DNA from: an uncultured Collinsella sp.
GTDB taxonomy: Bacteria > Actinomycetota > Coriobacteriia > Coriobacteriales > Coriobacteriaceae
Direction: 5' to 3'
NCBI GenBank assembly: GCA_900541135.1
Contig: UQIG01000004.1
Coordinates: 1 to 64,000 of the forward strand
Length of the DNA: 64,000 nt
This document shows positions 44,270-53,167 of this stretch, piece after piece. Every line of letters begins with the position of its first letter. Position 1 is the first letter of the stretch. A program made the translations under genes and the position numbers. The notes under the pieces were generated by a model that saw only the letters and a list, made by a program, of their open reading frames with translations, was not told the origin of the DNA and made no database searches.

Positions 44270-44338
44270 GGTTTCCTCCCAGGACTCAATCCCCGTCAAT
44301 ACAAGCCCGCCCGTTCGCAGACAAACCTCGAGCGTCGA

Positions 44339-46366
44339 CTACGGCCGCTCGTTGGGAGCCAGGCGCTGCATCTTGTTCACGGCCTTGAACTTGGTGAACA
44401 GCGGCACGTACTCAAAGCTCACGTTGGAGTTCTCCAGGCCGTACCAACGCGCGGGCGTGCCGGCGGCGCGGCGAATGATGTACTTGAGCGTGATGGCCGT
44501 ACGCTCGCTGGGCTCCACATCGCTTTCGGGCGCCAGAAGCTTACGGATCAGGACGAACTTGAACGTGCCGATGTTACCCGGATCCTTGTAGACCGAGTAG
44601 TCATGCGTCTGCGGCGGCAGCTCGCCGGTGGCAGCCAGGTCCTGAACAACCTGACGCAGGTAGGCATTGACGCGCTGGTTGATCTTGTAGCCCAGGTACA
44701 GGTGCACGCGGAACACGTAGTCGGTGCCGAACGTCTCGACCGAATAGGCAAAGGTGTGCGGTTCGTCCATGGTCTCGACATTCACGAACCACCAGGCGCG
44801 GGCACGCTTGGGATGCTTGTCCAAGATCGAATAGACGATATCGCGGTCGATGTAGTCGGTATGGGTGTCCTTGGTCAGGTACACGACGTTGTCGCTCATG
44901 CGCTCGTAACGGTCGTCGTCGCGCAGGCGCTTGAGCTGCGGCAGGTAGCTGCGCAGCGGCAGCAGCGTAAACTGGCGCTGCTCGACCGCCGTTCCGTTGT
45001 ACCAGCACACCATAATGCCCATGATGAGTGCAGCCATGAGGATGGTGAAGTAGCCGCCGTGGAAGAACTTGGTGAGCGAGCTCACGAAGAAGAAGCCTTC
45101 GAGCAAAAGGAAGAAGGCCGCGAAGATCCACGGAGCAACCTTGAGCTTGCGCTCCTCGTGCAGGTAGAAGAAGAGCAGCAGCGTGGTGCACATCATAGTC
45201 AGCGTAATGGCAAGGCCGTAGGCGGCTTCCATATGCGCCGAGTTCTGGAACAGCAGCACCACGATGACGCAGCCCACGAGCATGACGTTGTTGACCATGG
45301 GGATGTAGAGCTGGCCCTTGGTCTCGGCAGGGTAGAAGACCTGCATGTGCGGCATAAGGTCCAGGCGACTGGCCTCGGACACCAGCGAGAATGCGCCGGT
45401 GATGAGCGCCTGCGAGGCGATGATGGCCGCGACGGTGGAAAGGCCGACGGCAAACGGGCGCAGGCCCGGGGCGAGCATCTGGTAGAACGGGTTGAGGTCG
45501 GCAATGCCCATGAGCTCGGGGTTGGCGGCGTTGTTCATAAGCCAAGCGCCCTGGCCCATATAGGAAAGCAGCAGACAGCACTTAACGAACGGCCAGGTGG
45601 CGTAGATGTTGCCGCGGCCGACGTGGCCCATGTCGGAGTAGAGCGCCTCGGCACCGGTGGTGGCGAGGAAGCAGCTGCCCAGAATCATGATGCCCGCGTG
45701 GTTGTTGGGGCTCAGCAAAAAGGCGATGCCGCGCACCGGGTTGAGGCACAGCAGCACGGCGGGGTGCTGGAAGACAAAGAACAGACCCGTGCCGCCCAGG
45801 AACAGGAACCACAGCGTCATGATGGGGCCAAAGGCGTGACCGATCTTGGCCGTACCGATGCGTTGCACCAAAAAGAGCGCGATGATGATGGCGAGCGTAA
45901 TGGCGACGACGCGGCCCTGGTCATCGCCCAGCACGGCATGGACCGCCGGGATGGTGCGCAGGCCCTCGATGGCCGTGGTAACGGTAACGGCCGGCGTCAG
46001 GATGCCGTCGGCGAGCAGCGCGGCGCCACCCAGCATGGCGGGGATGATAAGCCACTTGCCACAGCGCTTGACCAGGCTGTACAGGGCAAAGATGCCGCCC
46101 TCACCATGGTTATCGGCGCGCAGCGAGATGAGCACATACTTGATGGTGGTCAGCAGCGTGACCGTCCACACGACAAGGGAGAGCGCGCCGAGCACGAACT
46201 CCTCCGTCACGCTTCCGATGCCGCCGTTGCCGGCAACGAGCGCCTTGGTTACATACATAGGGCTGGTGCCGATATCGCCGTACACCACGCCCAGCGTGAC
46301 GAGCATCGCCGAGATGCTCACAGGAATCGCAGCGTGCGAGGCTGCCTCCTTGACCTTTTGTTCCAT
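44339..46366 (-). CDS. kup: Kup family potassium transporter
   Basis: A K+/H+ symporter of about 675 residues. Around 12 membrane helices fill the first 440 residues, beginning LGVVYGDIGTSPMYV, with GEGGIFALYSL, AMLGGAALLADGILTPAV and NNHAGIMILGSCFLATTGAEALYSDMGHVG. A cytoplasmic C-terminal domain follows. The ATG at 46366 has GGGAGG upstream. It is the first gene of a probable operon with the small membrane protein and, beyond a REP, the KdpD-like/KdpE pair. Confidence 0.96.
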   Translation of the reverse strand: MEQKVKEAASHAAIPVSISAMLVTLGVVYGDIGTSPMYVTKALVAGNGGIGSVTEEFVLGALSLVVWTVTLLTTIKYVLISLRADNHGEGGIFALYSLVKRCGKWLIIPAMLGGAALLADGILTPAVTVTTAIEGLRTIPAVHAVLGDDQGRVVAITLAIIIALFLVQRIGTAKIGHAFGPIMTLWFLFLGGTGLFFVFQHPAVLLCLNPVRGIAFLLSPNNHAGIMILGSCFLATTGAEALYSDMGHVGRGNIYATWPFVKCCLLLSYMGQGAWLMNNAANPELMGIADLNPFYQMLAPGLRPFAVGLSTVAAIIASQALITGAFSLVSEASRLDLMPHMQVFYPAETKGQLYIPMVNNVMLVGCVIVVLLFQNSAHMEAAYGLAITLTMMCTTLLLFFYLHEERKLKVAPWIFAAFFLLLEGFFFVSSLTKFFHGGYFTILMAALIMGIMVCWYNGTAVEQRQFTLLPLRSYLPQLKRLRDDDRYERMSDNVVYLTKDTHTDYIDRDIVYSILDKHPKRARAWWFVNVETMDEPHTFAYSVETFGTDYVFRVHLYLGYKINQRVNAYLRQVVQDLAATGELPPQTHDYSVYKDPGNIGTFKFVLIRKLLAPESDVEPSERTAITLKYIIRRAAGTPARWYGLENSNVSFEYVPLFTKFKAVNKMQRLAPNERP

Positions 46367-46401
46367 AAGCCGGTTTCCTCCCAACTTTAATGTTCGAAGG
46401 A

Positions 46402-46407
46402 ATTATA
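46402..46407 (-). promoter_or_regulatory. -10 box of the kup promoter
   Basis: A perfect TATAAT on the minus strand 36 nt before the kup start codon. No strong -35 box is visible at the normal distance. Confidence 0.5.
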
Positions 46408-46490
46408 GGTAATCGGCCTATGTTTGAATGGCACTGTTTTCCCAGCTAGATAAACATTTATACGGCCTTTAGGCCACCGCGGCGATATGG

Positions 46491-46523
46491 AATGTGACAA
46501 AGGGACTGTCCCCTTGTCACATT
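46491..46523. repeat. 33-bp REP palindrome
   Basis: Complete REP directly after the nitroreductase stop codon (46526) and in front of the kup upstream region. Confidence 0.85.
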
Positions 46524-46525
46524 CG

Positions 46526-47401
46526 TCATTTTCCGAGCCAATTTTTGAACCACCACTCCATGGAGCGGCTCATCTCGGCCATAAAGGGGCTCGTGTGCTT
46601 GCGGGTGTAGATATCCATGACGCGCTCCCCCACCTCGCGGGCATGCGGACGGAACATCGCGTCCATCTCGGCCACCTGCGCGTCCATGGTCGCGGCATCC
46701 GCGCGGCAGTAGCGCTCCTCGTGCACCAGGTTCACCACGGGATGCGCAATGGCCGGACGCTCCTTGCGAGGCGTGCCGATGATGAGCATCGACAGCGGCA
46801 TGGTATAGGGCGGCAGATCGAGCAGCTCGGCAACTTCCTCGGCGTTCTCCACGATGTCGCCGATGTAGCAGCTTCCCAGCCCCAGGGCCTCGGCGGCAAC
46901 CACGGCGTTTTGGGCGGCGATCACGGCGTCCTGGGCCGCGATGGCAAAGTCACCCAAACCCGGTGCACGGCGGGGCGCCTTGCCCGTGCGCTCGACAAAC
47001 TCGGGCTCAAAGCAGCCCACGTGCTCAAACAGATCGATCCACTTGGCATAATCGACCACAAATATTAGTGCCCAGGGCGCCTTAGCGATCATGGGCTGGT
47101 GGTCGCACAGGTCGGCCAGGCGGTCGAGCGTAGCCTGCTCGCGGATGCTCACGATGGAATACATCATCATGGCACCCGCCGACGGCGCGCGGCTCGCCGC
47201 ATGCAGAATCGCCGCACGCTGCTCGTCGGTCACCGCCACGGGACGGTCGTCGTCATCGCGCGCGAAGGCACGCGTAGACGAGCGATGCTCCAAAATGTCC
47301 AGCACCGCATTGCCCGTGGTCTCGACCGGGTAGCCGTTCGTATCCACGCCCGCAGCTCCGCCGCAGCACTCGACGCCCGTCATACAAACCTGCTCACCCA
47401 T
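46526..47401 (-). CDS. Nitroreductase family protein
   Basis: An FMN-dependent oxidoreductase, 291 residues. The FMN-binding HRSSTRAF near residue 39 and ASRAPSAGAMMMYS are typical. QDAVIAAQNAVVAAEALGLGSCYIGD is the family helix and the C-terminal half has IIGTPRK. It probably reduces nitro compounds, quinones or enones with NAD(P)H. An N-terminal extension holds CMTGVECCGGAAG with three Cys, which is unusual and could bind metal. GAGGATAGAGCT precedes the ATG. Confidence 0.9.
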   Translation of the reverse strand: MGEQVCMTGVECCGGAAGVDTNGYPVETTGNAVLDILEHRSSTRAFARDDDDRPVAVTDEQRAAILHAASRAPSAGAMMMYSIVSIREQATLDRLADLCDHQPMIAKAPWALIFVVDYAKWIDLFEHVGCFEPEFVERTGKAPRRAPGLGDFAIAAQDAVIAAQNAVVAAEALGLGSCYIGDIVENAEEVAELLDLPPYTMPLSMLIIGTPRKERPAIAHPVVNLVHEERYCRADAATMDAQVAEMDAMFRPHAREVGERVMDIYTRKHTSPFMAEMSRSMEWWFKNWLGK

Positions 47402-47615
47402 AGCTCTATCCTCGCCAATTCTTTAAGAAGCCTTTACGTTTCCGTGTAATTCCCGTCCATTATCGCGCAGGTCGCCACTACATTGCGCCACGCCGCCGCA
47501 CATGCGCGTTAATATGGCTGGTTGTTGTGCGCAGCCCGCAAATGCAGCGCATATTTAGGTAACAATCGGGTAAACCCCCGCTTTCGTAGGTTTTAAGTTT
47601 GTGAGGAGTCTCAGC

Positions 47616-49916
47616 ATGTTCGCTGCCGCCATCTCGCTCGTCGGTCTTGCGGCGACCGTCTACCTTGTCTTGCGCGAGGCCAAGGCCATTCGCGCTCAGT
47701 CGGGCACCGTTGCCAAAAGCGCTCTTGGGTGGAGCGTCGCCTTCGGCCTGTTCCAGCTCTTTTTGACCATTTGGGGCGCCATTGGCCTCGTCGCCCAAAA
47801 CGAGCCGCTCGCCTTTGTGATGCTCATCCTGACCAATGCCATCCTCACCGGCTGCGCCTGGGCCAGTATCGCCCGCGACCGCATCGCCCCGCGCGTCTTT
47901 GCGTTCGCCTCGGCCGATGCGCCCGCCCCCACCGGCAAGCTCGCTCGTTTGCGCGGAGCCTTTGTGGGCAAACCGCTCGTCGCCGCCGTCCTGTGCCTGC
48001 TGCTCGCCGGCGTCTTCGCGCTGCTGGGCATGGAGGTCTCGTCCAACCACGACTTTACCTGGGTCTACCCCCTGTGCATCCTGCTCGAGTGGGCCATCAT
48101 CACCACGCTCATGGTCGGCCTGTTCTTCCTGTTCCAGCGCCACGGTGCAGCTCCCGCGGTCCTGGCCTTTGCCCTCTTTGTCCTGGGCATTGCCGAGTTC
48201 TTCGTCATCACGTTTAAATCCATGCCCATCCAGCCGGGCGACCTTTCGGCCATCTCCACCGCCGCCGCGGTCGCCGGCACCGGCTACACCTTCTCCATCT
48301 CGCTGTTCTGCGTGCTGTCCATGGGCTTTACCGCCATCGCTATGCTGCTGTGCGAGTACGCCGGCCTGGTGGCACCGCACCGTCAGAAGGGCGCCGCCAA
48401 CGCCAAGCGCATGCTGCTCACCAATCTGCTCGTCGCCGTGCTGTGCCTGGGCGGCGTGACCGCGCACGTCACGCTCATCGACTACTACAACACCCTCGGC
48501 ATCACCGTCTATACCTGGCGCCCGCTCGAGAGCTACTGGCGCGAGGGCTACCTGCCCGCTTTCATTAGCGCAGCGCAGTCCATCAAGCCGCCCAAACCCG
48601 CCGACTACTCCGTCGACGATGCCAAGGCCACGCTCAAAAAGTACGCCAAGGCCTACGACAAGTCCGACGCAGCCAAGAGCGACGAGCGCGCCGCCGCAAA
48701 GGAGCAGTTCGACAGCGAGAAACCCACGGTCATCGCCATCATGAACGAGACCTTCTCGGATCTGTCGATCTACCAGAACATGCGCGCCGGCTACGAGGGC
48801 CCGCAGTACTTTAAGAGCCTGTCCAACTGCCTCAGCCGCGGCAAGCTCTACGTGAGTGCCTACGGCGGCGGTACCGCCAATACCGAGTTTGAGTTTATGA
48901 CCGGCAACTCCATGGCCAACCTGGGATCGGGCGTGTACCCCTACACCATCTACAACATGGAAACGACCGGGAACTTGGCAGAGCAGTTCAAATCGCTCGG
49001 CTATTCCACCACGGCCATGCACCCCAACCACGCGACCAACTGGAACCGCGAGAACGTCTACAAGGACTTTGGCTTTGACCAGTTCCTGTCCATCAACGAT
49101 TTCCAGGGAGCCGACACTCTGCGCGGCATGGTGACCGACCAGGCTACCTACGACAAGATTCTTGAGCTGCTCGACCAGAACGCCGATCCGCAGTTTATCT
49201 TCGACGTGACCATGCAGAACCACTCGGGCTACGATACGGGCCTGCTGCCGGTCGATAAGCAGATGCACCTGAATATCGACACGACCGATCTGGACGCCAA
49301 GACCGTCGAGGACGGCACGCTCTCCGATGTCGACGAGTATGTCTCGTGCATCGAGCAGTCCGACCAGGCGCTTCGCTACTTCCTCAACGCCCTGAGCAAG
49401 CTCGACCGTAAGGTAGTCGTGGTGTTCTGGGGCGACCACCAGCCGTTCTTCCCGTCCAAGTTCAACGACAAGTGGTTTACCGGCGAGGACGATGCCACGC
49501 ACCAGGAACGTCTGTGGCAGACCGACTACATCATCTGGGCCAACTACGACGTTGCTGGTTGCGACCAGACGAGCGAGGTCGACGACCTGTCCACCAACTA
49601 CCTGTCCACGCAGCTTATGCAGCTGATCGGCGCCCCGCTGACCGACTACCAGAAGGCGCACATGACGCTGCGCGAGTCGCTGCCCGCCATCAACTCCGTG
49701 GGCTACGAGGACGCCAGCCTGCGCTGGGCGCTTTCCTCCAACGTCACCGGTGACGATGCCGCCGCCGCAGCCGCCACCAAGGCGCGCGAAGATTACGCCA
49801 AGATGCAGTACTACGAGATGTTCCGCGACGGCAAGAACGTGTACACCGAGCACTTCCAGACCGAGGCTAACGAGACCGACCCCAACCTGGCACCGGGTAC
49901 GACCAAGATCAAGTAG
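47616..49916 (+). CDS. LTA synthase family phosphoglycerol transferase (sulfatase fold)
   Basis: A 766-residue membrane enzyme. About eight hydrophobic segments fill the first 300 residues and an outside alkaline-phosphatase/sulfatase domain follows. Active-site segments are IMNETFSD (metal Glu), GGGTANTEFEFMTG (Thr nucleophile), TMQNHSGYD and FWGDHQP (metal Asp/His). LtaS-type enzymes add glycerol phosphate to teichoic acid or related wall glycans. A relative of OpgB-type transferases is possible. GAGGAG lies upstream of the ATG at 47616. It is monocistronic, with a long palindrome right behind it. Confidence 0.9.
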   Translation: MFAAAISLVGLAATVYLVLREAKAIRAQSGTVAKSALGWSVAFGLFQLFLTIWGAIGLVAQNEPLAFVMLILTNAILTGCAWASIARDRIAPRVFAFASADAPAPTGKLARLRGAFVGKPLVAAVLCLLLAGVFALLGMEVSSNHDFTWVYPLCILLEWAIITTLMVGLFFLFQRHGAAPAVLAFALFVLGIAEFFVITFKSMPIQPGDLSAISTAAAVAGTGYTFSISLFCVLSMGFTAIAMLLCEYAGLVAPHRQKGAANAKRMLLTNLLVAVLCLGGVTAHVTLIDYYNTLGITVYTWRPLESYWREGYLPAFISAAQSIKPPKPADYSVDDAKATLKKYAKAYDKSDAAKSDERAAAKEQFDSEKPTVIAIMNETFSDLSIYQNMRAGYEGPQYFKSLSNCLSRGKLYVSAYGGGTANTEFEFMTGNSMANLGSGVYPYTIYNMETTGNLAEQFKSLGYSTTAMHPNHATNWNRENVYKDFGFDQFLSINDFQGADTLRGMVTDQATYDKILELLDQNADPQFIFDVTMQNHSGYDTGLLPVDKQMHLNIDTTDLDAKTVEDGTLSDVDEYVSCIEQSDQALRYFLNALSKLDRKVVVVFWGDHQPFFPSKFNDKWFTGEDDATHQERLWQTDYIIWANYDVAGCDQTSEVDDLSTNYLSTQLMQLIGAPLTDYQKAHMTLRESLPAINSVGYEDASLRWALSSNVTGDDAAAAAATKAREDYAKMQYYEMFRDGKNVYTEHFQTEANETDPNLAPGTTKIK

Positions 49917-49936
49917 CGGCGCGTCTTAACTGGTTC

Positions 49937-50065
49937 GTCTGCCCGGCGGCGCGGAACGTAAGGTTCCCTGCTCGGACAGTCCTGCTCGCACGGAGAGCAC
50001 ATTAAGTGCTCTCCGGCTCGTGCGGAACTCGCGATGAACCTTACGTTCCGCGTCGCCGGGCAGAC
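49937..50065. repeat. 129-bp nested palindrome
   Basis: Near-perfect 30-nt outer arms (GTCTGCCCGGCGGCGCGGAA… with its complement) enclose an inner stem GGAGAGCAC-ATTAA-GTGCTCTCC. It starts 20 nt after the LTA-synthase-like stop. As RNA it would fold into a long cruciform hairpin. Confidence 0.75.
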
Positions 50066-50122
50066 GCCTCGGTGTTGAAACGCGGCTTGTCATGGGGACA
50101 TCTGCTGAACATATATAAGTTG

Positions 50123-50146
50123 AAGGCCACGTCATGTGGCCTTTTT
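50123..50146 (+). terminator. Intrinsic terminator
   Basis: AAGGCCAC-GTCAT-GTGGCC followed by TTTTT; downstream of the LTA-synthase-like gene. Confidence 0.8.
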
Positions 50147-50151
50147 GTATC

Positions 50152-50352
50152 CGGAAACCGTGTCCGCAGTCCCATGTCCGGAATGGGATGCAGTTTCCGC
50201 TTACGGCCCCGTTGGGAAACTCCATCCCACTCCGATCGCAAATTCCGGGTCGCATTTTCCGCCAGAGCCCTCAACTGGAAACTGCATCCCACTCCAAAGG
50301 CAAATTCTGGGACGCACTTTCCGAAACCCCATCCATCAGGAAAGCCCTTCCC
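50152..50352. repeat. BIME-like array of inverted 15-bp arms, cluster 2
   Basis: Seven arms of the same two types as the array at 28267 (for example GGGATGCAGTTTCC and GGGAAACTCCATCCC). Their starts are 50152, 50185, 50214, 50247, 50276, 50309 and 50338. The steps again alternate exactly 33 and 29 bp. The arms are more diverged than in cluster 1. With the palindrome and two terminators it fills 49917-50538. Confidence 0.85.
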
Positions 50353-50471
50353 ACTCTGCATACATCCAGCGAACGCATGCGAGTGTGTCGTCCAGGACGG
50401 TCTCGTCATCGGGGTGATGGAAAATGTCACCCCAAACGCTTGCCACGGTTGCGCCTATGAGTGTCAAGAAA

Positions 50472-50496
50472 AAAGCCTCGAGAATTTCGAGGCTTT
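50472..50496 (-). terminator. Terminator of the flavodoxin gene
   Basis: AAAGCCTCGA…TCGAGGCTTT stem followed on the minus strand by TTTTTTC, about 45 nt after the stop codon. Confidence 0.8.
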
Positions 50497-50538
50497 CACA
50501 TTTGTATTGTTTTGCACGAAGGACCGCGAACGACGAAG

Positions 50539-51090
50539 CTACTCGCCCAAAACGGCCTTTTTGGCGGCTGCAGCCATGTTGTCCAGATCTTCCTTGGTGG
50601 GATGGTCCTTCGCGGCAGCCCAGTTGTCGAGCAGCATCTTAAATCGGGCGTTGTCGGGATCTTGCTCGAGCATGGCCTCGTAGCGCTGCTTGACCGCGGG
50701 GCCCATCTTGCCCTGGCACATCGCCCAGCCCGCAAGCTCGGCATCTCCAGCCAAATTGGAAGTTACGCGGTCGATAATCTGCTGATAATAGCTCTGGTCG
50801 GCCCCAAAACCGCAAGTGCCAAACAGGAACACGCGCTTACCGTGCAAGGCGGAGAGCAACGCCGCGACCGAAGGCGTGCACGCGCCCTTGTCGCACCAAA
50901 AACCGACGAGCACCGTGTCGGCCGCGCAGGCGCCCTGCGCCTCGAGCGCAACCTGATCTGCATCCGCATCGTCGCTCAACGCCGCGGCATGGACAAACTC
51001 AACACCCGCAGCCTGCAGAGTGCGCTTGATCGCACCCGAAACCATCCTGGTATTACCGCTCTTGCTGTTAACCACCAAAGAGCACGTCAT
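50539..51090 (-). CDS. Flavodoxin-like protein
   Basis: A 183-residue FMN-binding-type protein with the phosphate loop SKSGNTR (about residues 9-15). The middle strands include GFWCDKGACTPSV and FLFGTCGFGADQSYY. A C-terminal helical extension has MCQGKMGPAVKQRYEAML. This layout resembles flavodoxins of the BilS group found beside bilirubin reductase, but no bilR-like gene is present, so I give no symbol. It is likely an electron carrier for an unknown partner. The ATG at 51090 lies 6 nt inside a GTG alternative (51096). Confidence 0.82.
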   Translation of the reverse strand: MTCSLVVNSKSGNTRMVSGAIKRTLQAAGVEFVHAAALSDDADADQVALEAQGACAADTVLVGFWCDKGACTPSVAALLSALHGKRVFLFGTCGFGADQSYYQQIIDRVTSNLAGDAELAGWAMCQGKMGPAVKQRYEAMLEQDPDNARFKMLLDNWAAAKDHPTKEDLDNMAAAAKKAVLGE

Positions 51091-51186
51091 AGTCACGTTG
51101 CCTCGTATCCCCCAAAACTAAAGCCACTAATGCAATTTATTAGATGACTATCTTAGTACTAACGTGACAGATGTACAGAGCCGCCC

Positions 51187-51297
51187 AGTAGTCTTTTTGG
51201 GACGGGGCTTTTTTAGCTACCCCAAGCCCCAAAGCACCCCGTGGCCATTTGACTGTATGGGGGGTAGCTAAAAAAGCCCCGTCCCAAAAAGACTACT
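51187..51297. terminator. Perfect 37-bp inverted repeat, probable bidirectional terminator
   Basis: Arms 51187-51223 and 51261-51297 are exact complements (AGTAGTCTTTTTGGGACGGG… and reverse) separated by 37 nt. They lie between the exporter operon and the flavodoxin gene. T-runs on both strands would allow termination. A diverged copy is at 56755-56845 and a half copy at 29733. Confidence 0.75.
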
Positions 51298-51307
51298 TTG
51301 CGCTACG

Positions 51308-53167
51308 TTATTGGGCGAACTGGCTGCGATAGAGTTCGGCGTAGAAGCCGCCTGCCGCTAGCAGCTCGTCGTGCGTGCCGCGCTCGATAATCTGGCCGTC
51401 GCGCATGACCAGAATGCAGTCGGCGTTGCGAATCGTGCTCAGGCGATGCGCCACGACAAAGCTCGTACGGCCGGCCATGAGCTCGTCGAATGCTGCCTGC
51501 ACCTGCAGCTCGGTGCGTGTGTCGATACTCGAGGTCGCCTCGTCCAGCAGCAGAATCGCCGGGTCGGTGAGCATGACGCGTGCGATGCACAGCAGCTGCT
51601 TTTGGCCCTGGCTAAACGTGCCGCCGTCCTCGCCGATGACCGTATCGTAGCCGCCTGGCAGCTGCACGATAAACTTATGCGCATGAGCGCGCTTGGCGGC
51701 TTCGACAACCTGCTCGCGCGTAGCCCCTGGGCAACCGTAAGCGATGTTGTCCGCCACCGTGCCCTCGAACAGCCAAGTGTCCTGCAGCACCATGCCAAAG
51801 GCGCGGCGCAGGCTTGCGCGCGTGTAGTCACGCGAGGAACGACCATCGACCGCAATGCGACCGGCATCGATATCGTAAAAACGCAGTAGCAAATTGATGA
51901 GCGTCGTCTTGCCACAGCCCGTAGGACCGACCAGGGCAAAGCGCATGCCGGGCTTAGCCTCGATGCAGATATCCTGCAGCAGTTTGCGGTCGGGCACGTA
52001 GCTAAAGTCCACATGCTCAAAGGTCACCTCGCCCTGCGGGACGGCAAGTTCCACGGCATCCTCCGCGTCGGGCTCCTGCTCGCGCGCATCGAGCAGCGCA
52101 AACATGCGGCGCGCCGAGGCGTACGCGGTCTGGATCTGCGTAATGACGTTGGTGACCTCGTTGAACGGCTTGGTGTATTGGTTGGCATAAGACAGAAAGA
52201 TTTGAACGCCGCCCACCGTAAGCGCCGCAGGCGCGCCCGTGATCACGCCCACGCAGCCGATCACGGCGACCACGGCATAGATGATGTTGTTGATAAAGCG
52301 CGTGCCGGGGTTGGAGAGCGAACCCATAAACTGCGCGCGCTCACCCGCGGTGTAGAGCTCGGCATTGAGGGCAGCGAAGCGCGCTTGGGCGTTCGGGCCG
52401 TAGGCAAAGGCATCCACCAGCTTTTGCTCGCCCACGTACTCCTCGATATGACCGCCCAGCTGACCTTGGATGCGCTGCTGAGCGGTAAAGCTCTTGTTGG
52501 AAAGCTTGGCGATAGCACCGGCCGCAAAGATGGAGAGCGGCGTGACGAGCACCACCACGAGTGTCATGGTCAAGTTGATGGAGAGCATAAACGCGAGCGT
52601 GCCCACGATGGTGATGACGCCGGTAAAGAGCTGCGTGAAGCCTTGCAGCAGGCCATCGCCCACCTGATCGACATCGTTGACCACGCGGCTCATAAGGTCG
52701 CCGTGGGCATGGCCGTCGATAAAGCTGAGCGGCATGCGGCTGAGCTTGTCGCTCGCCTCCACGCGCATGTCGCGCACCGTCTCGTAGGACAAGCGGTTGA
52801 CGCAATAGCCCTGCAGCCACTGGAAGGCCGCGGCGCCCACCACAACGAGCGCGAGTTTGGTAACGAGTGGCAGCAGCGCATCGAAGTCCACCTGCCCGGC
52901 GGCGACGATAAGATCGATGCCCTCACCAATGAGAATGGGCGTGTAGAGCTGCAAGATCACCGAGATGGCGGCGCTCACAAACGACGCCGTAAACGAGACG
53001 CGGTGCGGGCGAACATAGCCCAGCAGGCGGCGGGTCACCGCGCCCACGGGATAGCGCTCAGGGTCGCCGGGCTGGCGCGGACCGTCGCCCAGGTCGTTGA
53101 GGTTATCGTTACCGGACACGTTGGCCGTCATCGTGGCGACCGAACCGGAGGAAGTGTACGGATTCAT
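51308..53167 (-). CDS. Heterodimeric ABC exporter, catalytic subunit (second system)
   Basis: A 619-residue ABC exporter half. Walker A GPTGCGKTT and Walker B ILLLDEATSS keep the catalytic Glu, while the signature is FSQGQKQLLCIAR with Gln in place of Gly. This pairs with the degenerate partner encoded just upstream. The N-terminal 45 residues are a soluble, Gly/Pro-containing lead before the first helix. The ATG directly follows the partner's TAA (TAAATG), so translation is coupled. The substrate is unknown; the LmrCD-like layout suggests multidrug or lipid export. Confidence 0.92.
   Translation of the reverse strand: MNPYTSSGSVATMTANVSGNDNLNDLGDGPRQPGDPERYPVGAVTRRLLGYVRPHRVSFTASFVSAAISVILQLYTPILIGEGIDLIVAAGQVDFDALLPLVTKLALVVVGAAAFQWLQGYCVNRLSYETVRDMRVEASDKLSRMPLSFIDGHAHGDLMSRVVNDVDQVGDGLLQGFTQLFTGVITIVGTLAFMLSINLTMTLVVVLVTPLSIFAAGAIAKLSNKSFTAQQRIQGQLGGHIEEYVGEQKLVDAFAYGPNAQARFAALNAELYTAGERAQFMGSLSNPGTRFINNIIYAVVAVIGCVGVITGAPAALTVGGVQIFLSYANQYTKPFNEVTNVITQIQTAYASARRMFALLDAREQEPDAEDAVELAVPQGEVTFEHVDFSYVPDRKLLQDICIEAKPGMRFALVGPTGCGKTTLINLLLRFYDIDAGRIAVDGRSSRDYTRASLRRAFGMVLQDTWLFEGTVADNIAYGCPGATREQVVEAAKRAHAHKFIVQLPGGYDTVIGEDGGTFSQGQKQLLCIARVMLTDPAILLLDEATSSIDTRTELQVQAAFDELMAGRTSFVVAHRLSTIRNADCILVMRDGQIIERGTHDELLAAGGFYAELYRSQFAQ

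Noticed and set aside
50539..51090. The flavodoxin as BilS of a bilirubin reductase operon
   Set aside because: There is some likeness in size and C-terminal extension, but no BilR-like reductase or BilQ regulator lies nearby.
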